Shown: positions 44,862 through 52,933, counted from the stretch's first letter. The stretch: DNA of 64,000 bases from Deltaproteobacteria bacterium (GCA_021799495.1 JAJZAI010000006.1:47892-111891); one strand, 5' to 3'. Numbers and translations are program-made. Notes: generated from the sequence alone by a model not told the origin.

Positions 44862-45839
44862 TTAGCGCAGGCGTTTGGCGACGTCAGTGGCGAAGTAGGT
44901 GATTATCAGATCGGCGCCGGCGCGTTTGATCGCCGTCAACGCCTCGATCGTCGCCCGTTCTTCGTCGAGCCAGCCGTTGATTCCCGCCGCGCGGATCATC
45001 GCGTATTCGCCGGAGACGTTGTAGGCCGCGACGGGAGCGTTGAATTCGTGCTTCACGCGGTAAATCAGATCGAGATAGGGCAGCGCCGGCTTGACCATCA
45101 CGATATCCGCGCCCTCTTCGAGGTCGAGCGCGACTTCGCGCATCGCTTCGTCTCCATTCGGCGGATCCATCTGGTAGGAGCGCCGGTCGCCGAACTGCGG
45201 CGCCGATTCCGCCGCCTCGCGAAACGGGCCGTAAAACGCCGACGCGAATTTCGCCGAATACGCCATGATCGCAACGTCGGCGAAGCCTTCTTCGTCGAGC
45301 GCCGCGCGGATCGCGCCAACCCTGCCATCCATCATGTCCGACGGTGCGACGATATCCGCGCCCGCGCGCGCGTGCGACAACGCCTCGCGCACCAGCAAAT
45401 CGAGCGTGGCGTCATTGTCGACGTCGCCGTTCTTGACGATTCCGCAATGGCCGTGGTCGGTGTACTCGCACATGCAGACATCGGTCACGATCGCGAGTCC
45501 GGGAACCTGCTCCCGGATTTCGCGAATCGCGCGCTGGACCTCGCCGTGATCGTTCCAGGCTTCGCTGCCGGTCGCGTCCTTGCGCGCCGGGATGCCGAAC
45601 AGGATGATCGCGGGCACGCCGGCCGACCAGGTTTCGCGCGCCGCCCGGACCACGTTGTCGACCGACATCTGCGCCACGCCCGGCATCGCGCCGACCGGCT
45701 TGGTCACGTCGCGGCCGGGGCAGACGAAAAAGGGCTGGATAAAATCATCGGCGCCGAGCCGCGTCTCGCGCATCATCCGGCGCAGCGTTTCGGTGCGCCG
45801 CATCCGGCGCGGGCGATTGGTCGGAAATCCCATCGGCAT
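44862..45839 (-). CDS. hemB: Delta-aminolevulinic acid dehydratase (porphobilinogen synthase)
   Basis: Condenses two 5-aminolevulinate molecules to porphobilinogen. The 325-aa protein has the zinc-site pattern [14 protein letters not shown] (three Cys), the active-site Lys in [15 protein letters not shown], and the Schiff-base Lys in [12 protein letters not shown]. The retained Cys triad indicates a Zn2+-dependent enzyme. ATG at 45839 with GGGAG 4 nt upstream. Last gene of the tetrapyrrole operon. Confidence 0.95.
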   Translation of the reverse strand: MPMGFPTNRPRRMRRTETLRRMMRETRLGADDFIQPFFVCPGRDVTKPVGAMPGVAQMSVDNVVRAARETWSAGVPAIILFGIPARKDATGSEAWNDHGEVQRAIREIREQVPGLAIVTDVCMCEYTDHGHCGIVKNGDVDNDATLDLLVREALSHARAGADIVAPSDMMDGRVGAIRAALDEEGFADVAIMAYSAKFASAFYGPFREAAESAPQFGDRRSYQMDPPNGDEAMREVALDLEEGADIVMVKPALPYLDLIYRVKHEFNAPVAAYNVSGEYAMIRAAGINGWLDEERATIEALTAIKRAGADLIITYFATDVAKRLR

Positions 45840-45914
45840 TGTCTCCCGGGCGGCTTCGCGGCGCGCGCCCTGCCTGCATATAGATGATACCGCGTCGCGG
45901 CGGCGCGCAACCGC

Positions 45915-47453
45915 TCAGCGCCGCGGCGCTCCCGCGCACCATCCGGCGATCGCCTCGGTCAAGCCGTCGATCGTGTATTGCGCCGCCTCGACCGCGATCT
46001 CCAGTCCGTGCGTGCGCGCCGTCGCCGCGGTGATCGGTCCGATCACGGCCGCTTTCGTCCGCCGCGCCGCGCCGGCGCCGACGATCGCGACGAAATTTTC
46101 GACCGTGCTCGAGCTGGTGAAGGCGGCGAGATCGATCGCGTCGTCCTCCAGCATCGCGGCGATCCGTTCCGACTCGTCAGGATGCGGCCGTATCGTGCGA
46201 TAAGCGGGCGCGACCACGACTTCGCGCGCGCCGAGCTTGCGCAGCGTTTCGGGCAGCACTTCGCGCGCCGTTTCGGCGCGCGGAATCAGGATGCGCGCGC
46301 CCGCGATTCGCGCCGCGCCGATCGCTTCGATTAGCGCCTCCGCCCGGTACTCGCGCGGCGTCGCGGCGACCTTCAGCGCGTAGTCGCCGAGCCGCGCCGC
46401 GGTGGCCGGTCCGATCGCCGCCAGCGCCGCCCGGCTCATCGCGCGGATATCGCGTCCCCGCTCGCGCATCCGCGCGAAAAAACTCGCGACTCCCTGCGCG
46501 CTCGTGAAGATTATCCAGTCGAACGTTTCGATTTCGGCGATCGCCCGATCGAGCGCGCCGTGGCTTGACGGCGGCGCGCTCGCGATCGTCGCGAATTCGA
46601 TCGCTTCCGCGCCCAGCGCGCGCAGCCGCGCGGCGAATTCTCCCGCGCGTTCGGCGGCGCGGGTCACCAGAATACGCCGCCCGAACAGCGGCATCCGCTC
46701 GATCCATGCGAGTTCGCGCCCAAGCGCGGCGCATTCGCCGACGACGATCACGGCGGGCGCGCCGATTCCCGCCCGTCCGGCTTCGTCCGCAAGCGTTGCG
46801 ATCGCGCCGAAGACGGTGCGCTGCGCCGCGGTCGCGCCCCATTGAATCGCCGCCGCCGGCGTTTGCGGCGGCATCCCGGCCGCCGCCATCCGCGCGAGAA
46901 TTTCCCTCATCCGCGCGGTCGCCATCAGCATCACGATCGTGCCGCGCCCGCGCGCGGCCTGCGCCAGCGTTTCCCACGGCACGGCAGACTCATCGTGCCG
47001 GGCGGCGTCCTGATGGCCGGTGGCGAAGATCACGAATGAGCCGCGTTCGCGATGCGTCAGCGGAATTCCGGCGAAGGCCGGCGCCGCGATCGCGGAGGTT
47101 ACGCCGGGAATAATTTCGTAGTCGATTCCGGCCGCGCGCAGCGCTTCGCATTCCTCGCCGCCGCGCCCGAAGATGAACGGGTCGCCGCCCTTCAGCCGCA
47201 CCACGCGTCTTCCCGCCCGCGCCTGCTCGATCAGGATGCGGTTAATCTCGCTCTGTTCCGCGGCGCGCTCGCCGCCGCCGCGTTTTCCGGCGTAAATCCG
47301 TTCCGCCGCGGCGGGCGCGAATTTGAGAATTTCGGGACCGGCCAGAAAGTCGTAAACCACAACGTCGGCGGAGCGCAGCGCGCCGGCCGCGCGCAGCGTG
47401 ATCAAATCCGGCGCACCGGGCCCGGCGCCGACCAGAAAAACCTTGCCGCTCAC
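45915..47453 (-). CDS. cobA/hemD: Fused uroporphyrinogen-III C-methyltransferase / uroporphyrinogen-III synthase (CobA-HemD)
   Basis: Bifunctional 512-aa protein. Residues ~1-245 are the SAM-dependent CobA/SUMT domain: VFLVGAGPGAPDLITLRA, VVRLKGGDPFIFGRGGEE, EIIPGVTSAIAAPAFAGIPL. Residues ~255-512 are a HemD domain (RRILVTRAAERAGEFAARLR; WIIFTSAQGVASFF; AFTSSSTVENF). HemD closes hydroxymethylbilane to uroporphyrinogen III and CobA methylates it to precorrin-2, at the branch to siroheme/B12. The fusion is common in Firmicutes and delta-type bacteria. GTG start at 47453. Confidence 0.93.
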   Translation of the reverse strand: MSGKVFLVGAGPGAPDLITLRAAGALRSADVVVYDFLAGPEILKFAPAAAERIYAGKRGGGERAAEQSEINRILIEQARAGRRVVRLKGGDPFIFGRGGEECEALRAAGIDYEIIPGVTSAIAAPAFAGIPLTHRERGSFVIFATGHQDAARHDESAVPWETLAQAARGRGTIVMLMATARMREILARMAAAGMPPQTPAAAIQWGATAAQRTVFGAIATLADEAGRAGIGAPAVIVVGECAALGRELAWIERMPLFGRRILVTRAAERAGEFAARLRALGAEAIEFATIASAPPSSHGALDRAIAEIETFDWIIFTSAQGVASFFARMRERGRDIRAMSRAALAAIGPATAARLGDYALKVAATPREYRAEALIEAIGAARIAGARILIPRAETAREVLPETLRKLGAREVVVAPAYRTIRPHPDESERIAAMLEDDAIDLAAFTSSSTVENFVAIVGAGAARRTKAAVIGPITAATARTHGLEIAVEAAQYTIDGLTEAIAGWCAGAPRR

Positions 47454-47520
47454 GAATTCAGTCTAGCAGCGCCGCGGTCCTGATGCGTCCCGGCTGCGGA
47501 ACCTCTGCACAAGTCAGATT

Positions 47521-47608
47521 GTCATTCTGAACGGAGCGCAGCGGAGTGAATGCCTGCCCTGAGTCTCACGAAGGGAATCCCGGGATTCTTCGCTGCGCTC
47601 AGAATGAC
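47521..47608. repeat. Imperfect palindromic REP/MITE-like element
   Basis: GTCATTCTGA (47521-47530) is repeated exactly in inverse as TCAGAATGAC (47599-47608). The flanks GCGCAGCGGAGTGAAT and ATTCTTCGCTGCGCTC continue the symmetry with gaps, giving an 88-bp foldback in the 182-bp hemC/cobA-hemD gap. The 'CATTCTGA...GCGCAGCGAAGAATC' type of sequence is dispersed in many soil and environmental bacterial genomes. Only one copy is present in this window. Confidence 0.65.
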
Positions 47609-47635
47609 GGGATGGACCTTTCGCGGGGAGCTTCC

Positions 47636-48604
47636 CTACGCGCCGCCGATAAGCTCGCGCGCGCCGCGCGCGAGCATGCGTTCGCCGATTTCCCGGCCTG
47701 AATTCGCGGCCGACTCAAGATCGCCAAACCGCCAGCGCGTCTCCGCCGCTTCCGCGAGACTGCGCGCGCCGTCGCTGCTGAACAGGATTGCCTCGATCGC
47801 GAGCGAATCCTGTCCGGCCCGCGCATGAACGCCGACCGGCGATACGCACGAGGCTCCGATCGCGGCAAGGAAGGCGCGTTCGGCGGTCGTTTCCGCGCGC
47901 GCCCGCGGATCGTCAAGCGCGGCGACCGCGGCTTCGATTTCCGGCGCGCCTGCCGCCGGGCCGTCGCCGAAAACCTCCAGCGCCAGCGCGCCCTGTCCGC
48001 CCGACGGCACAAACGTCCGCTCGTCCAGTTCGCTCATCGCGATTGCGCCGCCTGCGCGCAGCTTGTCGAGCCGGCCGAGCCGCGCCAAACCCGCCATCGC
48101 GAGAATAATCGCGTCGAATTCGCCGCCGGCAAGTTTTGCCAGCCGCGTATCGACGTTGCCGCGCAGCGGCAGAATCTGGAGATCGGGCCGCGCCCGCAGC
48201 GCCATCAGGCGCCGCCGGGTCGAGGCGGTGCCGAGCCGGGCGCCGTGCGGCAGCGCGCTCCATCCGGCGCCGCAGCGCGCCAACAGCGCGTCGCGCGGGT
48301 TCTCGCGCCGCGGCACCGCGGCGATACGAAAACCCGGCGCGGTCGCGGCCGGCAGGTCTTTCATCGAATGCACCGCCAGATCGATCCGGCCATCGGCCAG
48401 CGCCTGCTCCAGCTCGCGGATGAACAATCCCTTGCCGCCGATTTGCGCCAGCGACGCCGAGGTCATTTTGTCGCCGGAGGTGCTGATGCGCACGATTTCG
48501 CAGGCGAGGCCCGGCGCCGCCGCGCGAATCCGCTCGGCGACGATCGTGGTTTGCGCAAGCGCGAGCGCGCTCGGGCGCGAACCGATTCTGAGCTTCGCGG
48601 TCAT
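47636..48604 (-). CDS. hemC: Hydroxymethylbilane synthase (porphobilinogen deaminase)
   Basis: Polymerises four porphobilinogens to hydroxymethylbilane. The 322-aa protein shows LRIGSRPSALALAQ, STSGDKMTSASLAQIGGKGLF, DLAVHSMKDLPA, GTASTRRRLMAL, LRGNVDTRLAKL and the dipyrromethane-cofactor Cys in GASCVSPVGVHA. The start MTAKLRIGSR at 48604 lies 19 nt after the hemA stop. All catalytic elements are intact. Confidence 0.95.
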   Translation of the reverse strand: MTAKLRIGSRPSALALAQTTIVAERIRAAAPGLACEIVRISTSGDKMTSASLAQIGGKGLFIRELEQALADGRIDLAVHSMKDLPAATAPGFRIAAVPRRENPRDALLARCGAGWSALPHGARLGTASTRRRLMALRARPDLQILPLRGNVDTRLAKLAGGEFDAIILAMAGLARLGRLDKLRAGGAIAMSELDERTFVPSGGQGALALEVFGDGPAAGAPEIEAAVAALDDPRARAETTAERAFLAAIGASCVSPVGVHARAGQDSLAIEAILFSSDGARSLAEAAETRWRFGDLESAANSGREIGERMLARGARELIGGA

Positions 48605-48623
48605 CGATGGCGCGCGCGGCGGA

Positions 48624-49952
48624 TCATGGCTCGTCGTCGCCGTCATCCGCCTGATCGTCGAGCAGGCCGTCCGCGGCCGAATCGGGAGCCAACAGGCGGC
48701 GGGCGATTTCCGCCGCATAGATGCCGTTGGGCGCCTCCGCGCCGCCCTCGCGCAGGCCGGAAAGAATGCGATGAAGAATCTTGTTGACAAGGCCGCGCGT
48801 CAGCCCTTCGATTCGCTCCCGCTCGGCCGGCTCCAGAGTGGCGAGCCATGCGCGATGGCGCAACAGCTCGAAATCGCGCAACTGCTCGACGCTCGAACGA
48901 ATATCCTTGATCGCCGGAACCAGCTCGAGCCCGTTGAGCCAGCGCAGGAACGAACCGACTTCGGATTCGACGATCGTTTCGGCTTTGGCCGCTTCGCGCT
49001 CGCGCTCTTCGCGCGATTCGGCGACGACGCCGCTCAAATCGTCGATATCGTACAGATAGACGTTTTCGAGCTGGTTGAGCCGCGCGTCGAAATTGCGCGG
49101 CACGCCGAGGTCGATCAGCAGCGCCGGCCGATAGCGCCGTTCGCGAATCACGCCCTCGAATTCTTCCGGCCCGATCACCGTGCGCGGCGCCGCGAGCGAA
49201 CCGATGACCACGTCGGCAAGCCGCAGGTAGGGCCGGAAATCGTCGAACGGCGCGGCCGTTCCGCCCAGCTCGCGGGCCAGGGCGACCGCGTGATCGAAAG
49301 TGCGGCTGGTGACGATCAGCGAGCGGACGCCGATTCGCTGAAGATTGCGCGCGGTCAGCTCGGCCATCGCGCCCGCGCCCATCAGCAGCACGGTCTTGTC
49401 CGCGAGCGTGTCGAAGATCTTGTTCGCCAGATTGACCGCGGCGGACGCGACCGAGACCGAGCCGCGCCCGATCAACGTGGTTTTGCGCACGCGCTTGGCG
49501 ACCGCGAAGGCTTTATGGAACGCGCGATGCAGCACCAGGCCGGCGGTTCCAATTTCGGCCGCCTGCGCATACGCGTTCTTGAGCTGGCCAAGGATTTGCG
49601 GTTCGCCGACCACCAGGGAATCGAGACTCGCGCCGACCCGAAACAGATGGCGCACCGCGTCGCGCTCGCGATAGCGGTAAAGCGCGGGCGCGAAGGCGTC
49701 GGCCGCGATGCCGCGGTCGCGGGCGAGGAAGGCGACGGTTTCGGCCCAGGCGCGCTCGGCGTCGGCCGCCACGCCGATCACCTCGACCCGGTTGCAGGTG
49801 GAGACCAGCGCGGCCTCGCCCAGCGCCGGCGCGGCTTGCCGCAGGCGTTCCAGCGCGGCGGAGGCGTCGTGCTCGGCGTAAGCGAGGCGTTCGCGCACGG
49901 CGACCGGCGCCGTGCGATGATTCACGCCAAGAATTACAACCGTTTCCCGCAT
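48624..49952 (-). CDS. hemA: Glutamyl-tRNA reductase
   Basis: First enzyme of C5-pathway tetrapyrrole synthesis, reducing Glu-tRNA(Glu) to glutamate-1-semialdehyde, 442 aa. VILGVNHRTAPVAVRERLAY and the catalytic Cys in VSTCNRVEVIG open the protein, EPQILGQLKNAYAQA follows, and VLLMGAGAMAELTARNLQ is the NADPH domain. The C-terminal helical dimerisation domain is complete. The start MRETVVILG at 49952 is 4 nt after the ccsA stop. hemL is not in the window. Confidence 0.95.
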   Translation of the reverse strand: MRETVVILGVNHRTAPVAVRERLAYAEHDASAALERLRQAAPALGEAALVSTCNRVEVIGVAADAERAWAETVAFLARDRGIAADAFAPALYRYRERDAVRHLFRVGASLDSLVVGEPQILGQLKNAYAQAAEIGTAGLVLHRAFHKAFAVAKRVRKTTLIGRGSVSVASAAVNLANKIFDTLADKTVLLMGAGAMAELTARNLQRIGVRSLIVTSRTFDHAVALARELGGTAAPFDDFRPYLRLADVVIGSLAAPRTVIGPEEFEGVIRERRYRPALLIDLGVPRNFDARLNQLENVYLYDIDDLSGVVAESREEREREAAKAETIVESEVGSFLRWLNGLELVPAIKDIRSSVEQLRDFELLRHRAWLATLEPAERERIEGLTRGLVNKILHRILSGLREGGAEAPNGIYAAEIARRLLAPDSAADGLLDDQADDGDDEP

Positions 49953-49956
49953 CGCT

Positions 49957-50784
49957 CTAGCCGAAATTCCCGCCATGCTTGCCGGGCGCGATCAGGCTCA
50001 CGCCCACGAAGGAGCCGACCAGCACGGTGAAGACCGCGATCGTCAGCGCCGCCGCGCGCCGTCCGCGCCATCCCGCCGCCAGGCGCGATTCGAGCAGCGC
50101 GGCGTAAAGAATCCAGATCGCCAGCGACCAGGTCTCCTGCGGCTCCCACGACCAATAGTGGCCCCACGTCGCGTCCGCCCAAATCGCGCCGGTGACGATC
50201 GCCAGGCTCAGCATCAGAAAACCGATACCGAGCAGTTGATAATTGACCCGGTCAAGCTTTTCCAGACTGGGCGCGCGTTCGTCGCCGGCGTCGAGCGGAC
50301 GTTTCGCCTTAAGGCGTTTTTCATAAACCAGGTACACGACGCTGACGCCCGCCGCGAGCACGAACAGCGCGTATCCGAGCAGCGCGAGCGTGACGTGCAC
50401 GGGCAGCCAGGCGCTGCGCAACGCCGTGGGCATCACGATTCGCCCCGGCCGAGCCATCACGGCGGCGATCGCGACGGCAAGAAATACGAGCGGGCCGGCG
50501 AAAGCGCCAACCACCGGCATCCCGAAACGGACGATCAGGTAAAGCGCCAGGAGCGCGGTCAGCCACGCGAGGAAGATCAGGGATTGGGCGAAGTCGGTCA
50601 CTGGGATGTTCCCGGCCTGGACGCCGCGCACGAGCAGATCGATCGATTGCAACGCCGCTCCCGCCGCCAGCAGCGGAACGGCGGCGCGCGCGGGCCATCC
50701 GTTTGCGCCCAGCCGTCCGGCGACGAAGCCCGCCGCGGCAAGCGCGTACACGAACAATGCCGGAATCAGCCAAATCGTATGCAT
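49957..50784 (-). CDS. CcsA/HemX-type cytochrome c assembly membrane protein
   Basis: A 275-aa polytopic protein with about eight TM helices. The tryptophan-rich heme-handling motif ATWGHYWSWEPQETWSL is the CcsA/CcmC signature. As HemX it is found at the head of hemA operons and is thought to present heme for cytochrome c or regulate HemA. The start MHTIWLIPAL at 50784 is preferred because the hydrophobic segment begins there; a start 12 codons earlier is possible. No ccs1/resB partner is adjacent. Confidence 0.88.
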   Translation of the reverse strand: MHTIWLIPALFVYALAAAGFVAGRLGANGWPARAAVPLLAAGAALQSIDLLVRGVQAGNIPVTDFAQSLIFLAWLTALLALYLIVRFGMPVVGAFAGPLVFLAVAIAAVMARPGRIVMPTALRSAWLPVHVTLALLGYALFVLAAGVSVVYLVYEKRLKAKRPLDAGDERAPSLEKLDRVNYQLLGIGFLMLSLAIVTGAIWADATWGHYWSWEPQETWSLAIWILYAALLESRLAAGWRGRRAAALTIAVFTVLVGSFVGVSLIAPGKHGGNFG

Positions 50785-50937
50785 GGCCGATTCAGCGTCC
50801 CGCGCCGGCGTTCGGCTCATGCATCGTTGCTGGATTCATCCCAGGCTCGGCGAATCCGCCGCCGCCAATGATTTGGCGCTTGCGATCACGCGGTTCGAGA
50901 AATGTCGGCAGATAACCCATCGCGCACGCAGGACCTT

Positions 50938-50965
50938 AATATATCGCGCCGTATTGATCCGACAA
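50938..50965 (-). promoter_or_regulatory. Candidate sigma-70 promoter of the ccsA-hemACD-hemB operon
   Basis: On the minus strand TTGTCG (50965-50960) and TATATT (50943-50938) are separated by 16 nt; the -10 matches at 5 of 6 positions. The transcription start would be near 50931, giving a leader of ~147 nt before the ccsA ATG. The gene-free stretch 50785-51110 otherwise shows no clear coding sequence. Confidence 0.45.
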
Positions 50966-50971
50966 ATCAAT
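50953..50971. promoter_or_regulatory. ATTGAT-N7-ATCAAT dyad over the -35 of the heme operon promoter
   Basis: ATTGAT (50953-50958) and ATCAAT (50966-50971) are perfect inverted arms around 7 nt that contain the -35 hexamer. The arms resemble FNR/Crp-family half-sites, but the spacing is 7 rather than 4, so assignment to that family is not supported. Plausible repressor site. Confidence 0.35.
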
Positions 50972-51110
50972 CCGGACGGCCAGAGGGCGTGGCGGTGTAT
51001 GGATTGGCGCCAAGTGGCGCCACGGGCGGAGGTTGGGGAAAACCGCTTGACGAGGCGAATGTGCACGGCCACCATCTTGCGAGCGAAGGATAATCAAAAA
51101 TGGTGAGTCA

Positions 51111-51518
51111 ATGATGGCTAAAGGCATCCTTCGAGCGATAAATCGTACGCGCGGAACGGTTCTGTGCGAGTTTCTCGAGGCGGCCGGCGGAATCGCCGGG
51201 CAAAGCCGGGGCTTGCTGGGGCGCGATCGGCTCGAACCGGGCCATGGGATGCTGTTCAAACGCGGACGCCTCGATCCGTTCATGTTGATGCACATGTTCT
51301 TCATGCGCTTTGCGATCGACATCGTCTTTCTCGATCGCGGCGGGCGCGTGATCCGAATTGATTCCGAATTACGTCCATGGCGAATTTCGTCGCTCGTTTT
51401 CCGGGCGCGATGGGCGCTGGAAATCGAGTCGGGCGCAACTTCGCGCACGCACACTCAGGTTGGAGATTTGATCGTTTGCGAACCCGTCGGGCCAGCCGGG
51501 CGGCTCGTCAACACGTAG
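51111..51518 (+). CDS. DUF192 family protein
   Basis: A 135-aa protein of the DUF192 fold. GLLGRDRLEPGHGMLF, FMRFAIDIVFLDRGGRVIRI and LEIESGATSRTHTQVGD are family-typical. The role is unknown. There is no signal peptide, although many DUF192 proteins are exported. In many genomes DUF192 genes lie near Tad/Flp pilus loci, and here it precedes the locus by 620 bp. An alternative start is the next codon (51114). Confidence 0.82.
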   Translation: MMAKGILRAINRTRGTVLCEFLEAAGGIAGQSRGLLGRDRLEPGHGMLFKRGRLDPFMLMHMFFMRFAIDIVFLDRGGRVIRIDSELRPWRISSLVFRARWALEIESGATSRTHTQVGDLIVCEPVGPAGRLVNT

Positions 51519-51644
51519 CCCTGGTCGCGACAATTATCGGAAGCCTTTGGCAAAAACGACGATATCGTTTAGCGGATATCGGTACATTCCGGTCTAACAA
51601 AAGCCATCTAACAATTATTTATTCTTGAGAGCCGATTTTTCTCT

Positions 51645-51672
51645 TGACACACAGCTTCGCGCCGGTAGAATG
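51645..51672 (+). promoter_or_regulatory. Near-consensus sigma-70 promoter upstream of the Flp pilin region
   Basis: TTGACA (51645-51650, perfect) and TAGAAT (51667-51672, 5 of 6) with a 16-nt spacer, in AT-rich DNA. The predicted start is near 51680, which is 458 nt before the flp1 ATG, so the transcript has a very long leader or is a separate small RNA. Confidence 0.6.
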
Positions 51673-51679
51673 CGCTTAA

Positions 51680-51890
51680 TGAGTTTTATTTAGCTTTGCA
51701 GTCAAGTTTGCGATCTTGGCTGGCGTAAGCATAAAACTTGGGAGAACGTCGGGCGTAAAAGGAAAGCGGAATCCGAGAGCGGCGGCGTGAAAACGACGAA
51801 GCGCAGGATTTTCTGGAGAAGGTGACGATAAACCCCAACGCTAGCGGAATTTGCTGTGAGGCGCGAGTCTTGCGGGGCGCTCTTGGTAAA
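51680..51890 (+). ncRNA. Candidate structured leader or small RNA upstream of flp1
   Basis: The transcript predicted from the promoter at 51645-51672 starts with an inverted repeat: AGTTTTAT closes with ATAAAACT about 45 nt later, and GCTT/AAGC lengthen the stem. Downstream are about six GGA motifs in ~110 nt, as in CsrA-titrating RNAs. The stretch 51519-52137 has no credible coding frame and is less GC-rich than its neighbours. No known RNA family (tmRNA, 6S, SRP, RNase P, GEMM) is recognised, and the 3' end is a guess. Confidence 0.25.
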
Positions 51891-51953
51891 AAATAAGCAT
51901 TGATTTTCATGTTCAAGCATCAATTCACGTCAATTTTAATGTTGAAACTTCGA

Positions 51954-51973
51954 TTGTTGCTCCAAAGCAACAA
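51954..51973 (+). promoter_or_regulatory. Perfect 8-bp hairpin in the flp1 leader
   Basis: TTGTTGCT and AGCAACAA form a perfect stem with a CCAA loop. A second small hairpin, TGCG-TTTT-CGCA, follows closely. It could end a short RNA starting near 51680 or be part of a regulatory leader. The T-run behind the first stem is weak. Confidence 0.35.
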
Positions 51974-52050
51974 GATTGCGTTTTCGCAGGCGAATTCTTG
52001 AATTGTAGCATGCTGAATGATGCTATAGTATGCCTATTCGTCGCAAACGG

Positions 52051-52067
52051 TTGGTACAAAGGATGCA
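52051..52067 (+). promoter_or_regulatory. Candidate sigma-54 promoter for flp1
   Basis: TTGGTACAAAGGATGCA has the GG-N10-GC spacing of -24/-12 promoters and matches YTGGCAC-N5-TTGCA except for T in place of C in the -24 element and A in place of the first T of the -12 element. Initiation would be near 52079, giving a 59-nt leader. Sigma-54 control of pilin genes is known in Geobacter-like bacteria, and a sigma-54 activator lies in this window. Confidence 0.4.
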
Positions 52068-52090
52068 GTAAGGCACGGTCACCAATAATT

Positions 52091-52106
52091 GTGCGGGGAG
52101 CCGCAC
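52091..52106 (+). promoter_or_regulatory. GGA-loop hairpin 18 nt before the flp1 Shine-Dalgarno
   Basis: GTGCGG-GGAG-CCGCAC is a perfect 6-bp stem with a GGAG tetraloop. Three further GGA motifs follow at 52114, 52126 and 52129, the last two in the AAGGAGG Shine-Dalgarno (52124-52130). A loop GGA plus a GGA in the ribosome-binding site is the usual layout of a CsrA-repressed leader. CsrA control is inferred only. Confidence 0.4.
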
Positions 52107-52137
52107 TATAAAAGGAAGGCAACAAGGAGGATTTGAG

Positions 52138-52329
52138 ATGGAAAAGCTTTCACGGTTCTATGTGAAGACGCGGGAAGTCGTGCGTCGTGTCGCGAAAGGC
52201 CAGACGATGACGGAATACGCCCTGATTCTGGCGGCCATCGCCATCGTCGTTTACCTCGCCTACCAGATCATGGGCAAGGACATCAACAGCCTCGTCAGCA
52301 CGATCGACAGCTACCTGACCTCGTCCTGA
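52138..52329 (+). CDS. flp: Flp-family type IVb pilin 1
   Basis: A 63-aa prepilin: a short basic leader ends in Gly (RRVAKG), then QTMTEYALILAAIAIVVY, the conserved Glu5/Tyr6 and hydrophobic helix of Flp pilins. Cleavage after Gly20 would give a 43-residue mature pilin. Main structural subunit of the Tad pilus. An ideal Shine-Dalgarno AAGGAGG lies 7 nt upstream. Followed by a strong hairpin. Confidence 0.93.
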   Translation: MEKLSRFYVKTREVVRRVAKGQTMTEYALILAAIAIVVYLAYQIMGKDINSLVSTIDSYLTSS

Positions 52330-52336
52330 TGCGAAC

Positions 52337-52378
52337 CGAGCGGCCCGCGATCTGCTGCGGGCCGCTCGAGTTCATTTT
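52337..52378 (+). terminator. Strong hairpin (rho-independent terminator or attenuator) after flp1
   Basis: CGAGCGGCCCGC (52337-52348) and GCGGGCCGCTCG (52357-52368) make a perfect 12-bp stem with an 8-nt loop, 7 nt past the flp1 stop, followed by a T-rich tail (ttcatttt). It could stabilise the pilin mRNA and limit read-through into the rest of the locus. Confidence 0.65.
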
Positions 52379-52379
52379 G

Positions 52380-52933
52380 ATCGATTTCAGAATCTGCACT
52401 TCCGCATCCGCATTTTTGGCTCAATCTGGCTTGTAACGAAAACCTTAGCACCTAACTGGAATTCTTGACGGGTTTCGGCCAGGAGTATTTGGTCGGGTAC
52501 GCCATTGACAAAGCGAGTGTTCGAGGTTGCATTCGTGCTACAGCCGAACAAGTGCGGAGGCTTAACGGTTATCTGAAAAGCCAAGTATAGGCCATGGAAG
52601 AAAATTGGCGGCCATGGTTCAAAAATTGCTGTCGGCGGATTCGGGTGCGATCGTCGTCGCGTTGGATAGTCTGCGGACGAGCGCAAACAAAACCTTTTGG
52701 TCGCGATAGGAGTGTCGCCGGCGCTAAATCAGGATGACGATTTCTTCAAATACGGCACGATAAATTGAATTGACGCCGCTTGTGCGCGCAGCTAAGCTGC
52801 AACCAAAGCTTTAGGTCGCGTCATATGATGTCCATTTCGATAAGATTGCGTGCCATATTCGACGAAGAATAGCGAAATTTGCCGCCTTTTGGTAATAGCG
52901 CGCTAGTCGCGAGCAGGTTTCTGGAGAAAAGCG
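52380..52933. other. Intergenic stretch between the two pilin genes, no confident gene
   Basis: About 550 bp, visibly lower in GC than the neighbouring genes. A short plus-strand open stretch (about 52458-52590) reads protein-like but has an in-frame stop before it and no start. A 99-codon minus frame (52387-52686) lacks family features and a Shine-Dalgarno. It may be a decayed gene plus the promoter of flp2. Confidence 0.4.

Noticed and set aside
50953..50971. FNR box upstream of the heme operon
   Set aside because: Arms look like FNR half-sites but the spacer is 7 nt; FNR/Crp sites have 4 to 6 nt, so I report only a generic dyad.
50902..51093. A 63-codon plus-strand frame upstream of the DUF192 gene
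   Set aside because: Overlaps the heme promoter, has no Shine-Dalgarno and a Gly/Ser/Asn-rich random-like sequence.
51680..52090. c-di-GMP (GEMM) riboswitch or another known riboswitch in the pilin leader
   Set aside because: None of the conserved GEMM core sequences could be located; the structure seen does not fit a class I recognise.
52387..52686. A 99-codon minus-strand frame between the two pilin genes
   Set aside because: No ribosome-binding site, no recognised motif, and composition like intergenic DNA.
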